Shown here one piece after another: positions 11,485 to 23,750 of a stretch of DNA of 64,000 nucleotides; position 1 is the stretch's first letter; each line of letters starts with the position of its first letter. The notes under the pieces were generated by a model. It worked only from the letters and a program-made list of their open reading frames with translations, had not been told where the DNA came from and ran no database searches. The DNA comes from Temnothorax longispinosus (Eukaryota > Arthropoda > Insecta > Hymenoptera > Formicidae), in NCBI RefSeq assembly GCF_030848805.1, contig NC_092365.1, forward strand, positions 18,839,049 to 18,903,048. Direction: 5' to 3'. Made by a program: the position numbers and the translations under genes.

Positions 11485-12359
11485 TATGGTATGCGCGCGT
11501 CGTCCGCCGGAAAATTCCTTCGTAAACAGTCGCGTATGCACGTAGCTATGACGGTTTAACTGCGTGACGGTTTAGCGGTCCCAAGTTGATATCGAGCGCA
11601 TCCCTCGTTATTTTCGCTATTCAAGCCCGGTCTGGGCGACTCGTAATCTTTTTTTTTCTCAAAGCAAATTTGCTTGTTAATTGGATGGTCCTACGGCAAA
11701 AGAAAACAATTTGCGCGCACGCCGCGACTTAATGAGGCATTCCGAAACTCTATCAGAATTTAACGGTGCTCCTGGAGAAAAAGACCAATAAAAACCATAA
11801 AGGTCTTTTTATAAGCTCTGATACGAGATAAACATACTTCATGATAGCGAGCTTGATTTGACGTAAAACAAAAGAATTATTTACGAACGAATAAAATTCG
11901 GGCGAATTTTTCACGAAAATCGCGTTGTTATTTAAACCAAAGAGATCATGAGTAATACCATGTTACTTTCGATAAGAATTCGATCAATCTCGAATGCACG
12001 TATCAATTGACGTTTACTGATTTGTTTTATTCGACTTCGCATTTACACGCACGTGTTCAACGCCTCGCTTCGCACTTATCGTCGGAAATTCCTGCGCGCG
12101 CGGAATCACCTCGATATACATATATTTCCATCGTTAAGAAACGCCACGGTGCGCGCACACATGCACGCAAACACGAAAATTTATGCGCTGTGCGCGATCA
12201 CCAGCAACAACCCCCTGCGAGCAGTTCAGACGCGGAATTCGCGCGCGTGTATACACATACACGAAATATACGTTTTGCACGCATAGGTGCCCTCGTACGC
12301 GAGCCAACACGGCATCGGGGGGAATCGATGGGGGATCGATCAGTTTACCTCGGAGTTGA
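11485..12359. other. noncoding block before the 12.4 kb model
   Basis: Mixed composition with AT-rich sequence at 11640-12010 and CpG-rich sequence after 12040. Frames at 12007-12384 (plus) and 12134-12394 (minus) oppose each other and lack support. No promoter could be tied to the model that follows. Confidence 0.45.
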
Positions 12360-12539
12360 TTGGCGAACGACGAGGACGAGTTGAATTCAACCAACTCATT
12401 AGTCGGCGACGCCGGTAAACCGGGTCAAGTGTCTTGCACGCTAATCGATTACGTCTACAATCCGCTGAGCTTCGGGAATGGATATATTCCGCCGCCAATG
12501 ACATATCAATCGCTCGTTAAACTCAAGGACAATAAATGG
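12360..12539 (+). CDS. candidate exon A, unknown protein
   Basis: A 60-codon open stretch follows a TGA at 12357-12359. It has a balanced composition and many G/C third positions, and includes IDYVYNPLSFGNGYIPPPM. It can end at a donor TGG|GTAAAT (GT at 12540). It has no ATG before 12498, so it would be an internal exon; possible acceptors are weak (for example CATTAG at 12401). Joined to 12702 the frame stays open. I recognise no family. The in-frame splice with a short, typical insect intron makes it the best coding candidate in the window, but the acceptor end is unresolved. Confidence 0.28.
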
Positions 12540-12701
12540 GTAAATGATCGTTAGCGGTGATCGTTTAATCCTATATATATATATAGATATTATATATAAT
12601 CCATGACATTTAACAATTTCTCTTTAATAAATTAATGCTTGAAAACAAAATCTGTTATTAAAATGTTTGTTATTAAAAAAACGAAAAATATTATTTTCCA
12701 G
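12540..12701 (+). other. candidate GT-AG intron, 162 bases
   Basis: Begins GTAAAT and ends ATTATTTTCCAG. It is AT-rich, contains a (TA)n tract at 12571-12598, and contains stop codons in all frames. Size and composition fit a short insect intron. It is supported only by frame continuity between 12539 and 12702. Confidence 0.28.
12571..12598. repeat. (TA)n tract
   Basis: Alternating TA with one GA interruption, inside the candidate intron. Confidence 0.9.
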
Positions 12702-12782
12702 GATGTGCGGTATATCGAACGCAGTGCCATACGTGAGTTAATTTGGTTAGCGCCGTTGCCTAGATTGCGATTGTACCAGTGA
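12702..12782 (+). CDS. candidate exon B with stop, unknown protein
   Basis: A strong acceptor ending TTTTCCAG at 12701 is followed in phase 0 with exon A by 26 codons and TGA (12780-12782). The peptide includes YIERSAIRELIWLAPLP. A donor-like GTGAGT at 12732 offers an alternative 30-base micro-exon. Chance explanation remains likely enough to keep confidence low. Confidence 0.28.
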   Translation, partial: DVRYIERSAIRELIWLAPLPRLRLYQ

Positions 12783-14152
12783 TAAATTTGGGCCGAAACT
12801 TTTTGTCGGATAGTTAGAAACTATGTGGGAAAAGCTTGGGGCGATGACGTATTGAGCATATCACGTCTCTGACAACGCGAAATAAATTACGTGAATGCTT
12901 AAAATATCGCGCAGACGAAAAAAAATAAACAGTTTAGTATTTTTCATGTTTAACTTCTACGTTCGGCTAGTGATAAAATGATGAAATAAATTATCCTTTC
13001 ATGTTTTGATTAATAATATGTAGAAATCGCGAAAATTTAATGGAAAGGTTTTAGCGAAAAAAATTTTAACTCGGATAATCAAGGGTTCATCAAAAATCAT
13101 CTTCTCTTTGCTTTTAAATATACAAATTTTCAAAACAAATATAAACGCGCAAACAAAAAACACGACAAGTTCGGAATTCAGTAATATTTCATATTTTTTC
13201 GTCAAATCAAATCCGATAACCCACCAGAGAATTCCATCGTTTAATTATTCCTGCGTCAGCTTTATCTCGTTTTTTTTTTTGCGAAATTTCCGCAACGGAC
13301 CTATTTACCATTCACGCGCGATTAATTCGACGAATAAATAGCCTCCTTGAATGCCGTAAAATAATTTTCGTTTGCCAACACTGCCGACCGTAAAACCGAA
13401 TCAATTCTACAACAACCTAAAATAAATCTCCCCGCTATTAATTCATTACATGTTTGTTCGTCGCAAATATTAGCACCGAACATTTAACAATTGAAGCGCT
13501 GTTAATTTGCTATTAATTTATATTAACTTAATTTTATATATAAATCTGTATCAGTCTCATTATTTTAATGAACTCCGTTACGCCACTCTTTAAATATTCC
13601 GATACAATATCATCGTCATGCATTTCTCTGTCATCAAAAACAGAAATTATAATTGAATGTTGATAATTAAAGCTCTCCCCAGTCTCCTCGGCTATTTCTA
13701 TAAACAATACTGCAAACGAATGATTATTGTTACTAAACGTTACGAGTATGTAAAGGCAATCTCGTTGTGTATATATATATACCAACGCAAGCGGATGCAT
13801 GCCGAATCGACGAAATCGGTATGATGCCAGTTTCTTGCTCGCCGACTTTGCCGGCGTGATTGGGTGTAGATTACGACTTCGCGCTATCGTTTATACCTGT
13901 TTTCTACGGGCAGCGATTTACGGATTATCAACGGCAATAAACTTTGGATATCGAGACTGGCGGGTTGATGTGGCCGTGGTTCTCCGCGCATCTCGAAGAT
14001 AGGTGAGACAGCCGGCACATAAAATTACTGGCGGCGGGAGAGTGAAATATAGTTTGTGAAGTATAAAGTGTTAGAATGACGATGGGGCCGCGAGAGCCCG
14101 GAGCACGAACAACGGACGGCATACGTGAATTCGATTAATCGCGCGGCGACCA
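12783..14152. other. AT-rich noncoding block
   Basis: AT-rich throughout up to about 13800, with runs of A and T and a TATATATATATA near 13770. The frames at 12999-13205 and 13108-13341 oppose each other in low-complexity AT sequence. Nothing supportable as a gene. Confidence 0.5.
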
Positions 14153-15740
14153 TTGTCAAAAGTTTCGGGCATAATCTTCGATTTCGATTGCGGAAATGGC
14201 GGCGAGTTTTTCACAGGCGCAGGGAACGATGGGTCAGCGTGTCCCAATCACCAATCTGCTGACCGTGGACAAAACGTTATCACACGCTGTATTCGTTCGC
14301 CCCGTATCGGCAAACGATTATCCGATTTTACGGGGCCGTAATATGCGTATTTACGAGATCGCTACAATGGACGTATTTATCGAATACGCGATTTTGCAGC
14401 AATACGCAAATATTTTTATCTATTAAGGCTAGTAGTAGGTTTTCGCGAGCGCGATTAAATAGCTCATCCGTATATATCGCGTTTTAATGTAGCGTAAACT
14501 ATTTATGAGTTTTACTCGAATTTTCATGGATTTTTAAGCAAGAGATAGAGATAGAACACGAGAGGGTTTTTTTTCAGATATGAACATTTTTTAATTTATA
14601 AGTAATTTAGAATCAAAGAGCTTTCTTCAGATTAATCTTCGGCGAACGGGGATATTCCTTATTCAATATTTCTCGCGCGATTTGTCTTCTATCATCAGAT
14701 ATTAAAATTGTGGAATGAGAAATTCAATCAGAATCTGCGATTACCATATTCTACCTATATTTCACTTATACTATCACCCGATGTACGTAAAATATCCGTT
14801 TCAATATGATAAACTTGGGTTGAGCTTCCGAGATATTCGGATATATGTATGTTCCACACACGATTATCTCGTTAGATATTCATTAAAAGATCCGCGCGCG
14901 TGAACGTGTAATGATACATCTCCGATAGAGTCGGAAGGCGGAACTGAACGCCTTCTGATCACGATTATATTTGTCGAAAATACACCGCTTTACCCTATTT
15001 GCCGCTTGCGTGCGACGGTTAATTCATCCTCTGGCAGCGTGCTCGTTATTTTCCGGACGCGTCCAATTGCGGCTGTCTTCGGGACGAATTACGTTTAACC
15101 AATACACCAGCTATCACGATTAGATCTCACCGTGTTACGCTTGTCTTGCCCGCCACACGTACGTATACAGAGACGAGACACATGAGCGCCCCGTACCGCT
15201 GCTGGAAGTCGTCCCGTCACACACATCGAGGTCGTTCGTACCTAGTCGAGACACGGCCGATAAATAATTAGCACGGCGCTTCGGGGGGATAATACGACTA
15301 CCCCTTTTCGCATGAAGGGAACGGTTAACAAGCGTAAAAGCGTCGCAGGCAGTATCTACTCGTTTCCCCGGTGTCCCCTTCTTATCTGTTCCTCTCTTTC
15401 CTTCGGCGAGTTCTTAGCAAGTTCAGTACCTGGCGATCGAGTTGGATGCAGCGTACTCGCTGCCGCATCTCCGCCTACGGGGCAACTTGGTCGTTAGTTA
15501 GTCCGAGGAGCTACCAAAGCGACACAGGTATGATAAACGCCGTGAAAATATTATCGGGGCAAGTTCAACGGTGTGCGAATACGACGATGATAGTTGACAT
15601 CCGTGATCAGCTAGGCTAACGAGGGAAAGGAAAAGCTACCCGCCTGTCGTCGCAAAGCCGCCCGAGGCGGGGTGTGAATCTTCGTCGCGTTAATCCGCGT
15701 TTACGCTTCAGGAGAGCCTCGGAGAGTAAATTTTACCGCG
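14153..15740. other. noncoding mosaic
   Basis: CpG-rich at 14000-14350 and 15000-15740, AT-rich between. Two overlapping frames at 14153-14341 and 14196-14426 have protein-like pieces but no splice sites or homology I can see. T8 followed by CAG at 14573-14578 is a good acceptor string, but stops follow at once. Confidence 0.45.
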
Positions 15741-16430
15741 TCTCGGTTCTTACTTTTGATATTAATGATTTACTATATATTTCGCAAGGCAAAAATTAAT
15801 TTATTTTGTAGAACATTTTATAAATCTATTAATCTAAAAAAAATCAGCGTTTTAAACGCGTACATTTTTAACAAATATATATACTCTTACTTTAGTTATA
15901 CATTCGATATTTATATATAGATTCTTATCGTTTCTATAATGTACTTACATGTGTAAGTTACACCCGATACGGTGCATGGAAAAGCTTTCCATATATTCAG
16001 TAGATGTTGCCATGTGGTCGTACTTACCTAGAACAGAAAGAAAAGAAACAGTTAACTCATTAACTCGTTAGTGGCCGTACATGGAAAGTGTTAAAGTTCG
16101 TGCGTTGCGTTTATTTCTCTTCCATATTTGCAAGAGGAAAATTATACTGTAGATTGTAATTATACTATATTGTAGAGGAATACTACATCTTCTCTCATAT
16201 TAACTACACGTTTCCATTTGAAAGAGCATGTCCTATGTATGCCGTAATGTAAAGGTCTTCATTTTATATATGATCTTGTTCTATTATTTTACTTAAAAAA
16301 CAAATATGTGCGAATAATTTTACACATTACGCACAAAATTTATTCATTTACTGAAAACACATTTCACATAAAAATAATAAAGCTTAAATCTAACGTATTT
16401 GTTATCAATTTCAACATTATCTGAGGTTGT
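15741..16430. other. AT-rich noncoding block
   Basis: AT-rich with an A7 near 15837 and TATATA words. Nothing else seen. Confidence 0.6.
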
Positions 16431-16641
16431 CTTGTTATGTTGCGATGAAGATCGTGCCATGTACCGTTATAGCCACGTATATTAGGTTCTCTTTCACGCT
16501 TGGAAGCTTCATCGATTAAGATATAATAAGTTCGAGCTAAGAAACGTCGTAATTGCCTACACCCAGATCCGTTATGGGTGATCGACATTCTCCGCATCGG
16601 CACTCGACTTTCCCCGCGTCGATACTCGCGCGACCGGCAAA

Positions 16642-16659
16642 GGAGGGGGTGGGGGGGGG
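16642..16659 (+). repeat. G-rich run
   Basis: GG, A, five Gs, T, then nine Gs, giving a purine-strand tract that could form a G-quadruplex. It may also be an unstable homopolymer prone to sequencing error. Confidence 0.8.
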
Positions 16660-16914
16660 GCTCAGGCGCGTCCAATTTGTCGGCTAATCGGCCCCGGCCA
16701 CGGGGGGTTAAACATCCGCCCTCGGTCATCCACGAGATGCGTTTACGCGTCGAGCGCGACTAACTAGCCATTACTTTTTGATTTGTGCGTCGGAGTTTGC
16801 GTTGCGCGAGCGCGGTACCCCTTTATTGCCCGCTTTAGGCCGTCGGACGATGCAGCATGATGGCCGCAGCAGCAACGGCAGCGACAGCGTTGTACATCTG
16901 CCTTGTGAAAGTGC

Positions 16915-16976
16915 ACTCTCTCTCTTTCCCTCTCTCTCTCTCCCCCCTCCCCCTTTCTCTTTTTCTCACTGAAGTA
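16915..16976. repeat. (CT)n / polypyrimidine tract
   Basis: CT repeats broken by C-runs and T-runs over about 60 bases with very few purines. Confidence 0.9.
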
Positions 16977-18200
16977 GAGAGGATGGACTTGAATAGGGCT
17001 CGATGGTAGCAAGCGAGATGGGGCGAGTGGATACGAGGCATTGATATTTTTATTGCAACCCCCCCTTTGGTCCCGCGGACGCGGCTTAACACGCGGTTAC
17101 ACAGGTATTTATTACAATAACAACGTAGTCGTGCGCGCAGCTCGGTACCGGGAATATAAGGGCTGCCTTCGACGCCTCGGCAGTTAAAGAGCGCGGGATC
17201 GAAGGCGATTTGCCAGACGGCGCGAAAATGTAATATGTTAATGGCGAGAGAAAGCATTGCGAGTATGGCGTTTAAATATATGGTACGCCTCAACAATATC
17301 TCAGCGTGGATATCGGTTTCGCGAAAATGTAGATACCAAAGTTGCGAATAATTGGTTAGAGGATACTTCATTCAATGTTTTTCACTATCGCCAAACCGAC
17401 TTAGTATGTATGTTTCGAGCAATCGTATCTTATTCGAAATTCTTTACGGCAAAGTTAGTTTGTGACATTAATAAATAAAGTGAAAGATACATCCGATTCA
17501 ATTGTTTCGCTCTCATAAAAATCATTTATACCCTATATTCATAAAACTGATATTCCTTTGTAAAATAATCTACAAAATGACAGAAACAAACTTTGCTTGT
17601 CTTTTCATAATTATATATTATACGCTAATCATGGATTTCCTAATTGAACTTTCCATCCGTCGATTATTTTCGCACATGCGAGATTAGATCGCGTAGACAA
17701 ATCGCGCGCGAAGATACGGAATTTTATTAAAGCCAGGCAATTAATTTCCCCCGTCTGTGTCAAGAATCGTACCGTCACGCATCTCACAGGCATTAATCGC
17801 AAGGCGAAACTTATGTGCGAGAGCGCCGCGAGTCACATCGCGTTACGTCGCTTTATCAGTGTCTGCGCGCGTTGCGCGCGATTCGCGCATAACTCTCTAA
17901 TGCGAGGAGGATTACTTTTCAAACTTTTTAACTCTCGCGAGAAACCACTGGGCCTTAGCGCAATATACCGATGTCACTTCGTCCGTTTTGCGACCCTCCT
18001 GGACGCGTTCACGAGGGATATTCCGCGTGATTCATGGGTGCCACCGTGCGGTCCAAATGGGTCCGGTCCAGAATTTTCGACTCTCGCGCGATACCCCGGT
18101 CGGCGACCACCTTGATGCCGGTTACGTATCTCGCGCAGAATCGTTACTTTGCATTCCACGCTTTCTGAGAAACAACAAGTTGCAGGTTGCAGGAATTTAG

Positions 18201-20330
18201 AAGGGAAATGTGAGATATGCGAAACGCATCCAAAGATCTTCTATGTGTTTATCGAGTTATGTCGAAAATAAGAAGAAGCTCATGCATTCCTGAAAAAAAT
18301 GCTGAAAAGAACATCGTGTTACTAGAAATAAATTTCGAAATTGTGTTGTATAGCTAGAAAATTTCATTAAAGTGCCTTAATTTCAATTTTGTACGATTAA
18401 AAGTAATTGATATACATATTCTCCATTAAAATGTTTGCTCTCTATTTTAAATTTTACTTCCATACGTATTATCTGCTAATTCAAAACAGTCCTTGACTTC
18501 TGGAACACCTTGTATACACGCGTACGAGGTGCAGATTTATTATGCCACGTAGAGAACGCAACAACAAAGAGAAGAGAGGAAAGCGAAGTCGCAGCGAGGG
18601 TACCCGTAATGGAGGAGAGGTTTTTTTGTAATATGTTGATATTTAATGATCTCGGGCGAAATAGTTTACGATTGACGTATTTATTAAACGACGCTGTTTA
18701 AGACTCTAATACTCCCTCTGACCAACTAACGAGCGGCACTATTACACGAGTATACTCACGCGGAGAACGAAATAAACGCGATCGTGACACACAGTTTTAT
18801 ACGGCTCTAGGGAGTCATCAAGTCGACGATATAAAATGTCGATATCCGCTATCTAAATATCATCTTTTTGCACCAGCCATCTATGTCTGTTTTTTGTGAT
18901 GGGCATGAAAATATTACAGGGAACATTTGAACTAGTTCAGACAAGCATGCAGTCAATTACTTTACTCTTATTTTGAAGTTTTCTATAGAAAAAAATTAAC
19001 TAAAGATATTCTAATCTTAAAAGTCCAGATATTGGAATTAAATAAAAATAATAATCAAAATTGCATAATAATTAAAATCGACTTTGCTTTCTGCCGACAA
19101 TATTTGGAAAATTTTGCATAATGTAATTTAATGTCATAAAAGTGTAAATTATAAATATTATATAGATATATTTTATTAGATCAAATTTTTCATTGTCTTT
19201 CTCGTTTTTAATTGTGATAAGTACGATTAACGATACAATTAATAATCGACGTTATTAGATCTTTCTCTCTACTGCACTAGGAGTGTTGTCTTTAAATCTT
19301 TTAAGACATCGTTGTGCAAGAAAGTCAGGGTTAAAAGCTGAAGCGGTGATTTAAATTTATTTAGCGAAATATGTGCAACTTCCTATCCTTTGGCGCTGAT
19401 ATACGGCGGAGCGAAATAAAGAAGTCGTAAGTTCCTGGGCCAGCTCGGGACTCACCAAGCATAGGGGGGCGCGCCATTGGAGACCCCGTAGAGACGCATC
19501 CCTAAGATCAATTATTATTACCAGTCATAAATAAATATCAATATATTCTCTGTGGATCTACTGCCGCCATCTTTCCATGTCTCTCTCCCTCTCGCATCTT
19601 CTCTCTCATCTTTCGTCGAGCACTAAAAATCCCTTCTTACCGCGGCTGTTTGCGGTCTCTTTGTGACGCATGCCGCTGCGGTCGTCCGAGCTTGTCCAGC
19701 TACAAGACGCTTGTACGCTCGTATACGTTTCTCTTTGGCCCTATTCCCTACGCCAGGTCCTGCACCTTTCCGCATCGTCCTGGTTCTCACAGGGTTAAGA
19801 CAGTTCTGGCGTCGTACTAGCCCGTAAATTCTTTTGCCGACCGGCGAAAGAGCCGCACGCGATTCTTGTTGCGGATGACAAATCCAAGACGCACCGAATG
19901 AATTAAAGGGAAGAGACTGTTGACAGCGAATACAATAATATATTAGTCTCTTCGGAAATAAGGTTTGCATGCTATCACAAAATGTCTGAGATACATATCT
20001 AGGTACTGGATGTATCTACTTGAAGTGTAATAAGCGGAAGAGAGATTTTCCGACAAAGATATTCTACTGTTCAATGACATTTTAAATATCTTAAAATGGT
20101 ATAATTATTGCATTCTTTATAAATTAATTTTTAATTCGAGACATACAGATCTAGCTTGAGACATATCTAGTATATTTCAAAATTTAAAAAAGAAATCTTA
20201 ACAATAAAAATCATTCGCGAAGAGACCACTGCAAATAAAATAAATAACAGCAAATATGGCGAGACGCTGATCAATATCCATAAACATTTGCATCGGAGGA
20301 CATTACAAACTTGGTTCATAGGATTGCAAT
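18201..20330. other. mostly AT-rich noncoding block
   Basis: AT-rich at 18201-18500, 18840-19420 and 19980-20330, with a CpG-richer part at 19430-19880. A CT-rich stretch lies at 19570-19615. GGAACACCTTGTATAC at 18502-18517 is reminiscent of DNA-transposon end words in insects, but no partner end was found. Confidence 0.45.
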
Positions 20331-21200
20331 CGCGTTCGATTATTCCTCGTGATGGGAACAAATCGTCGTTGGCGGCAAGCGAGATATATTACCTGCGCCC
20401 TCGCCGAGGCGTCGCAAGTGCGTGCTTAAAAAAAAAAAAAAAAAAAAAAAAAGCGCATCATAGGCGGAGAGCGAGCCGCGCGAGCGCAGGAAGGGGAATC
20501 GCATCCTGTCCTTTCGCTCCTCGACGAAGAACTACCGTTTTGTGTACGCTGCGGCGGCCGCCGGCGAAGGAGAAAAGGTATGATGATATTAACTTAACAT
20601 GTACCCGCGCGCATTGTTATGATAATGTATTTAAATGTCAACCGCACGAGCGGGCCGGTTGGGCGAAGCTAGAGTACGAGTGCACGCGACCGCTTCTGTC
20701 TGCACGGTAGTGCGCATCGGCGCGTCAGTAGGCTGTCGACGAGGTCGTCCACTTCCGCAATCGGGTGATCCTGATGTAGACGAGCGAGAGCGGGCCGCCG
20801 ACACACGACGTTTCTTCCAAACCGCCATTCGTGCGCGCATAGAACTGGTTCCGTTGGCTTGGTTTATTGGAATTGCACGTCGGGGCCATACCCCGGCCGT
20901 TCTTTCGCGAACGGGGCTTGCGGGGATATCTCGTGGGGGAAGGAAAGTTTAGTGACTGCAAACGCGCGATGAAGGATCGCGCACTATGCCGTGCTTATTT
21001 AAAGCGCCGAGTAGATGCATCGCGTGTAATGGCGACAGAGTTACGGCGGCGGTCGAGAACTAGAAGATATCCGATACACGTCGGCCGCACGTGAAAATAG
21101 CCGAGCAATTTCTTATCGCGCTCGTGACAAATAGTTATGGGGTCTTACAATGTATAGAGAGACTACGTATACAACCGATGCAGCATAATCAGCCTCCAGG
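20331..21200. other. CpG-rich noncoding block
   Basis: CpG-rich, with many long overlapping frames on both strands (105-140 codons), as expected where stops are rare. No domain or splice pair seen. Holds the A25 run. Confidence 0.5.
20428..20452 (+). repeat. A25 homopolymer
   Basis: Twenty-five consecutive A between CGTGCTT and GCGCATC. It could be the tail of a retroposed copy on the plus strand, but I find no flanking target duplication and no recognisable retroposon body upstream. A simple homopolymer is the safer call. Confidence 0.95.
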
Positions 21201-21639
21201 CTTGCGTAATAAATGAAAAATACTGAATGATGTGATCACTCTGTTTGTTCAATATTTATTCGCTATATTAAACGAACAAATATTCGCGCGAATAGGTAGC
21301 TACATTTTAAATATTTATGACAATTATATACGGTAGCGTCAGTTTTTATACCAAATAAATACGAAAACAAATCAGTGTAATAATTAATGCGTTACCGCTC
21401 GCGCGTCTGCTAATTAATAAAAGCGCTCGCGTATATGTCATTCCCGTGCAAACGGTGCGCGTGCCGACGAAATGCAATCAGAACATTCGTCGCACGAACA
21501 CGAATGATGGCCTCCGGGCATAAAGAAGGATCGCGCTTTACGGGCCTAACAGCAAGAAAGGCGGCCCCGGTACCGTTCGCGGATTCTCTTTGCGAGTACA
21601 TCACGAGTACATACGAGGTGTAGTGCCTGCAAACAAGGC

Positions 21640-21661
21640 CTCTACCTCTACCTCTACCTCT
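21640..21661. repeat. (CTCTAC)n short tandem repeat
   Basis: Three and a half CTCTAC units in a row, just before TGTACC. Confidence 0.9.
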
Positions 21662-21842
21662 GTACCTTTATAACACAAGGGATGTTTCTCTGGCAAACCC
21701 GACATGCCGAGATTCGCTCGCGAGAACCGCCAAGACCACAAATAAATAATACATTTCGCGCGGCTCTCGATCGTAACGAGAAATCGTTCGCCGCCCTTTG
21801 AACCGCGTGCCCGCCGCTCTGACGGCCACCGTGTATGTACTC

Positions 21843-21882
21843 GTCTCTCTACCTATCTCTCTCTCTTTTTCTCTCTCTCTCG
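21843..21882. repeat. (CT)n microsatellite
   Basis: CT units with a T5 interruption. The ATG frame at 21835 reads it as leucine/serine and mimics a signal peptide; that frame is rejected. Confidence 0.9.
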
Positions 21883-22086
21883 CTGGCATTCTCATTAAGT
21901 CAATGCAACGCGATGCAATGCGGACTCGCGGCCGCCGCCGGTGTAGGTGCGTGCGTGCATAACATCGACGCGTTGGCGCCACCGTGCGTGATGTCGACTT
22001 TTTCCTCTTCTTGTTTCGTGAATTCCAAGGAACTGCGAGTTGATTGGTAAAGGTAAGAGAACGTGCGTATGCGGAACTTTCTATTA

Positions 22087-22126
22087 ACAGAATCTTTCAA
22101 CGATTGACAGAATCTTCGAACGATCA
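22087..22126 (+). repeat. 20-bp tandem duplication
   Basis: ACAGAATCTTTCAACGATTG is followed directly by ACAGAATCTTCGAACGATCA, agreeing at 16 of 20 positions. A local duplication that has begun to diverge. Confidence 0.85.
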
Positions 22127-23750
22127 TACGTTGCAGGGGAAGATAGTAACATGCTGGAATTTTATCTCGAATGCAGCATACGATGAAAAAGATGAAATGT
22201 CGACAGTATCTACCACTTTCAATTTAAAATTGTTACGCTTGGATCCTCAGTCAACGTCGTAATATGTTTGTATGCCAACAAATTTTCATGTTTTATGATA
22301 TCGCAAAAGAAAAAGATACGTTTTTACAAAAATAAGAAAGAAATTCCCGAGTGTTAAGTGCGTGATTTTAGCGCGCGAGTCACCGAATATCTTTCACAAG
22401 CATCTCAATATTTTTGGCATCTATATTTACGATGTTTTCGTAATTATCATTCGCAGGACGCGAGAATTTAGATTGAAGCTCGTTTAATCACTGATGAAAG
22501 ATATTTTATTAAAGTCCCGCACGTTCGCTTATCTAATTATTTACAAGGGACTAACTTATTCGCTTATTTCTGCATTTACAACATTACCGTGCAGCTTTCT
22601 CTCTACGACCTATGTCATCGACAAACTTATGATGAGAAATAATAATTTCAGGATATTGCGATAAGATAAAGCGGCAAAAGTTTAATTCGTTAATCAGCAA
22701 TGTAATTGCAGGCAAATAGGCGGTTGTCACATTACACGATATTGAAATAAAATCTATTATGCTCAATATATCGCGCGCCAAACGAGACTGTGCATTACAT
22801 AAGGGAAAACGGTTCTATATGGTGCCAGAGTTCGCGGCGGGAATCATCATTATCTCTCATCTAACGGCAGCACACGTAATAAAGAATCCGCAGTTCCAAT
22901 ATCTATTACGCCGATCGTAAATTTTGCGGGAACACCGCTAAGCGGGGAATCATATTTCCAGCCGATCGCACCTTCAGCTTTCCCGTTGGTCCTATTTTTC
23001 CCCGGTGACATGTAATTTATACTTAATAGCGCGGTCCGAACCGCGCCGGTATTTTTACCGTGCGGCTCATATTTTCCGCCGCCGTAATTCGAATTCCCTC
23101 GCGAAAATCGGTTGCCAACGCGAATACAAAAAAACCACGTACCGTACAATACATCTTATCTCGTAATTAGAAAAAGCGCTGGCTTCCGCAACATTCGCGG
23201 CCAATAATCTCCGGCCGCGATTTATCCCGGATTTTATCATCGCCAGTTCAGTGAAAATGGAAACTCCACCGCATGTCGGCGCGGCATAATAGCCCACGTA
23301 TGGCGCGGAATTTTTGCGCATGAATTTTATACACCTGCGAAATACGGTCGCGCGAAAGGAGTTACGGAAGAATTCGCGAAAATAGACAAAGTTTAAAAGC
23401 GAACTCAGTTCGACGACAATGTGGGATCTGGCAAAAAGGAGAGAATTATGGAAAAACTTGAGGACGGTAAGTTTAAGTTCCAACCTACTGTCCGTGGATG
23501 GAGTTAAAATTTAAACTTGCGCAAGTTCCGACGCGGTATACACTTCTTTTCTCTCAAACAACCGTATCCATACATAGAATCGTAAAAGTGACGTTGATTG
23601 TATTTACCACACAACTTAAATTCAAATGTACTTCTATATACTGTAAGGAGCGAAAAAAGGAACGTCTTCTATGTTTGCGTTTAAATTATTTCAGACCGAT
23701 TATAAGACGTACATACCTATCTCTAATTTGATATAAACTTGCAAATTGGT

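Larger units (their letters stand above)
16431..18200. other. noncoding mosaic
   Basis: Contains the G-rich run at 16642 and the pyrimidine tract at 16915. CpG-rich at 16560-17260 and 17690-18150. The 178-codon minus frame at 16835-17371 runs through the CT tract (read as arginine/glutamate) and is not credible. Confidence 0.45.
21201..23750. other. noncoding mosaic
   Basis: AT-rich at 21210-21420 and 22250-22800, CpG-rich at 21420-22000 and 22830-23400. Contains two tandem repeats and a CT tract described separately. Frames at 22850-23149 and 23067-23483 (minus) have no recognisable content. Confidence 0.45.

Noticed and set aside
14427..14445. let-7-like word (CTAGTAGTAGGTTTTCGC)
   Set aside because: It departs from let-7 at the seed and 3' end, and no hairpin is formed.
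18502..18517. DNA-transposon end word GGAACACCTTGTATAC
   Set aside because: There is no matching inverted end or target duplication nearby.
21835..22050. Signal-peptide-like frame
   Set aside because: The hydrophobic start is the translation of a (CT)n microsatellite.
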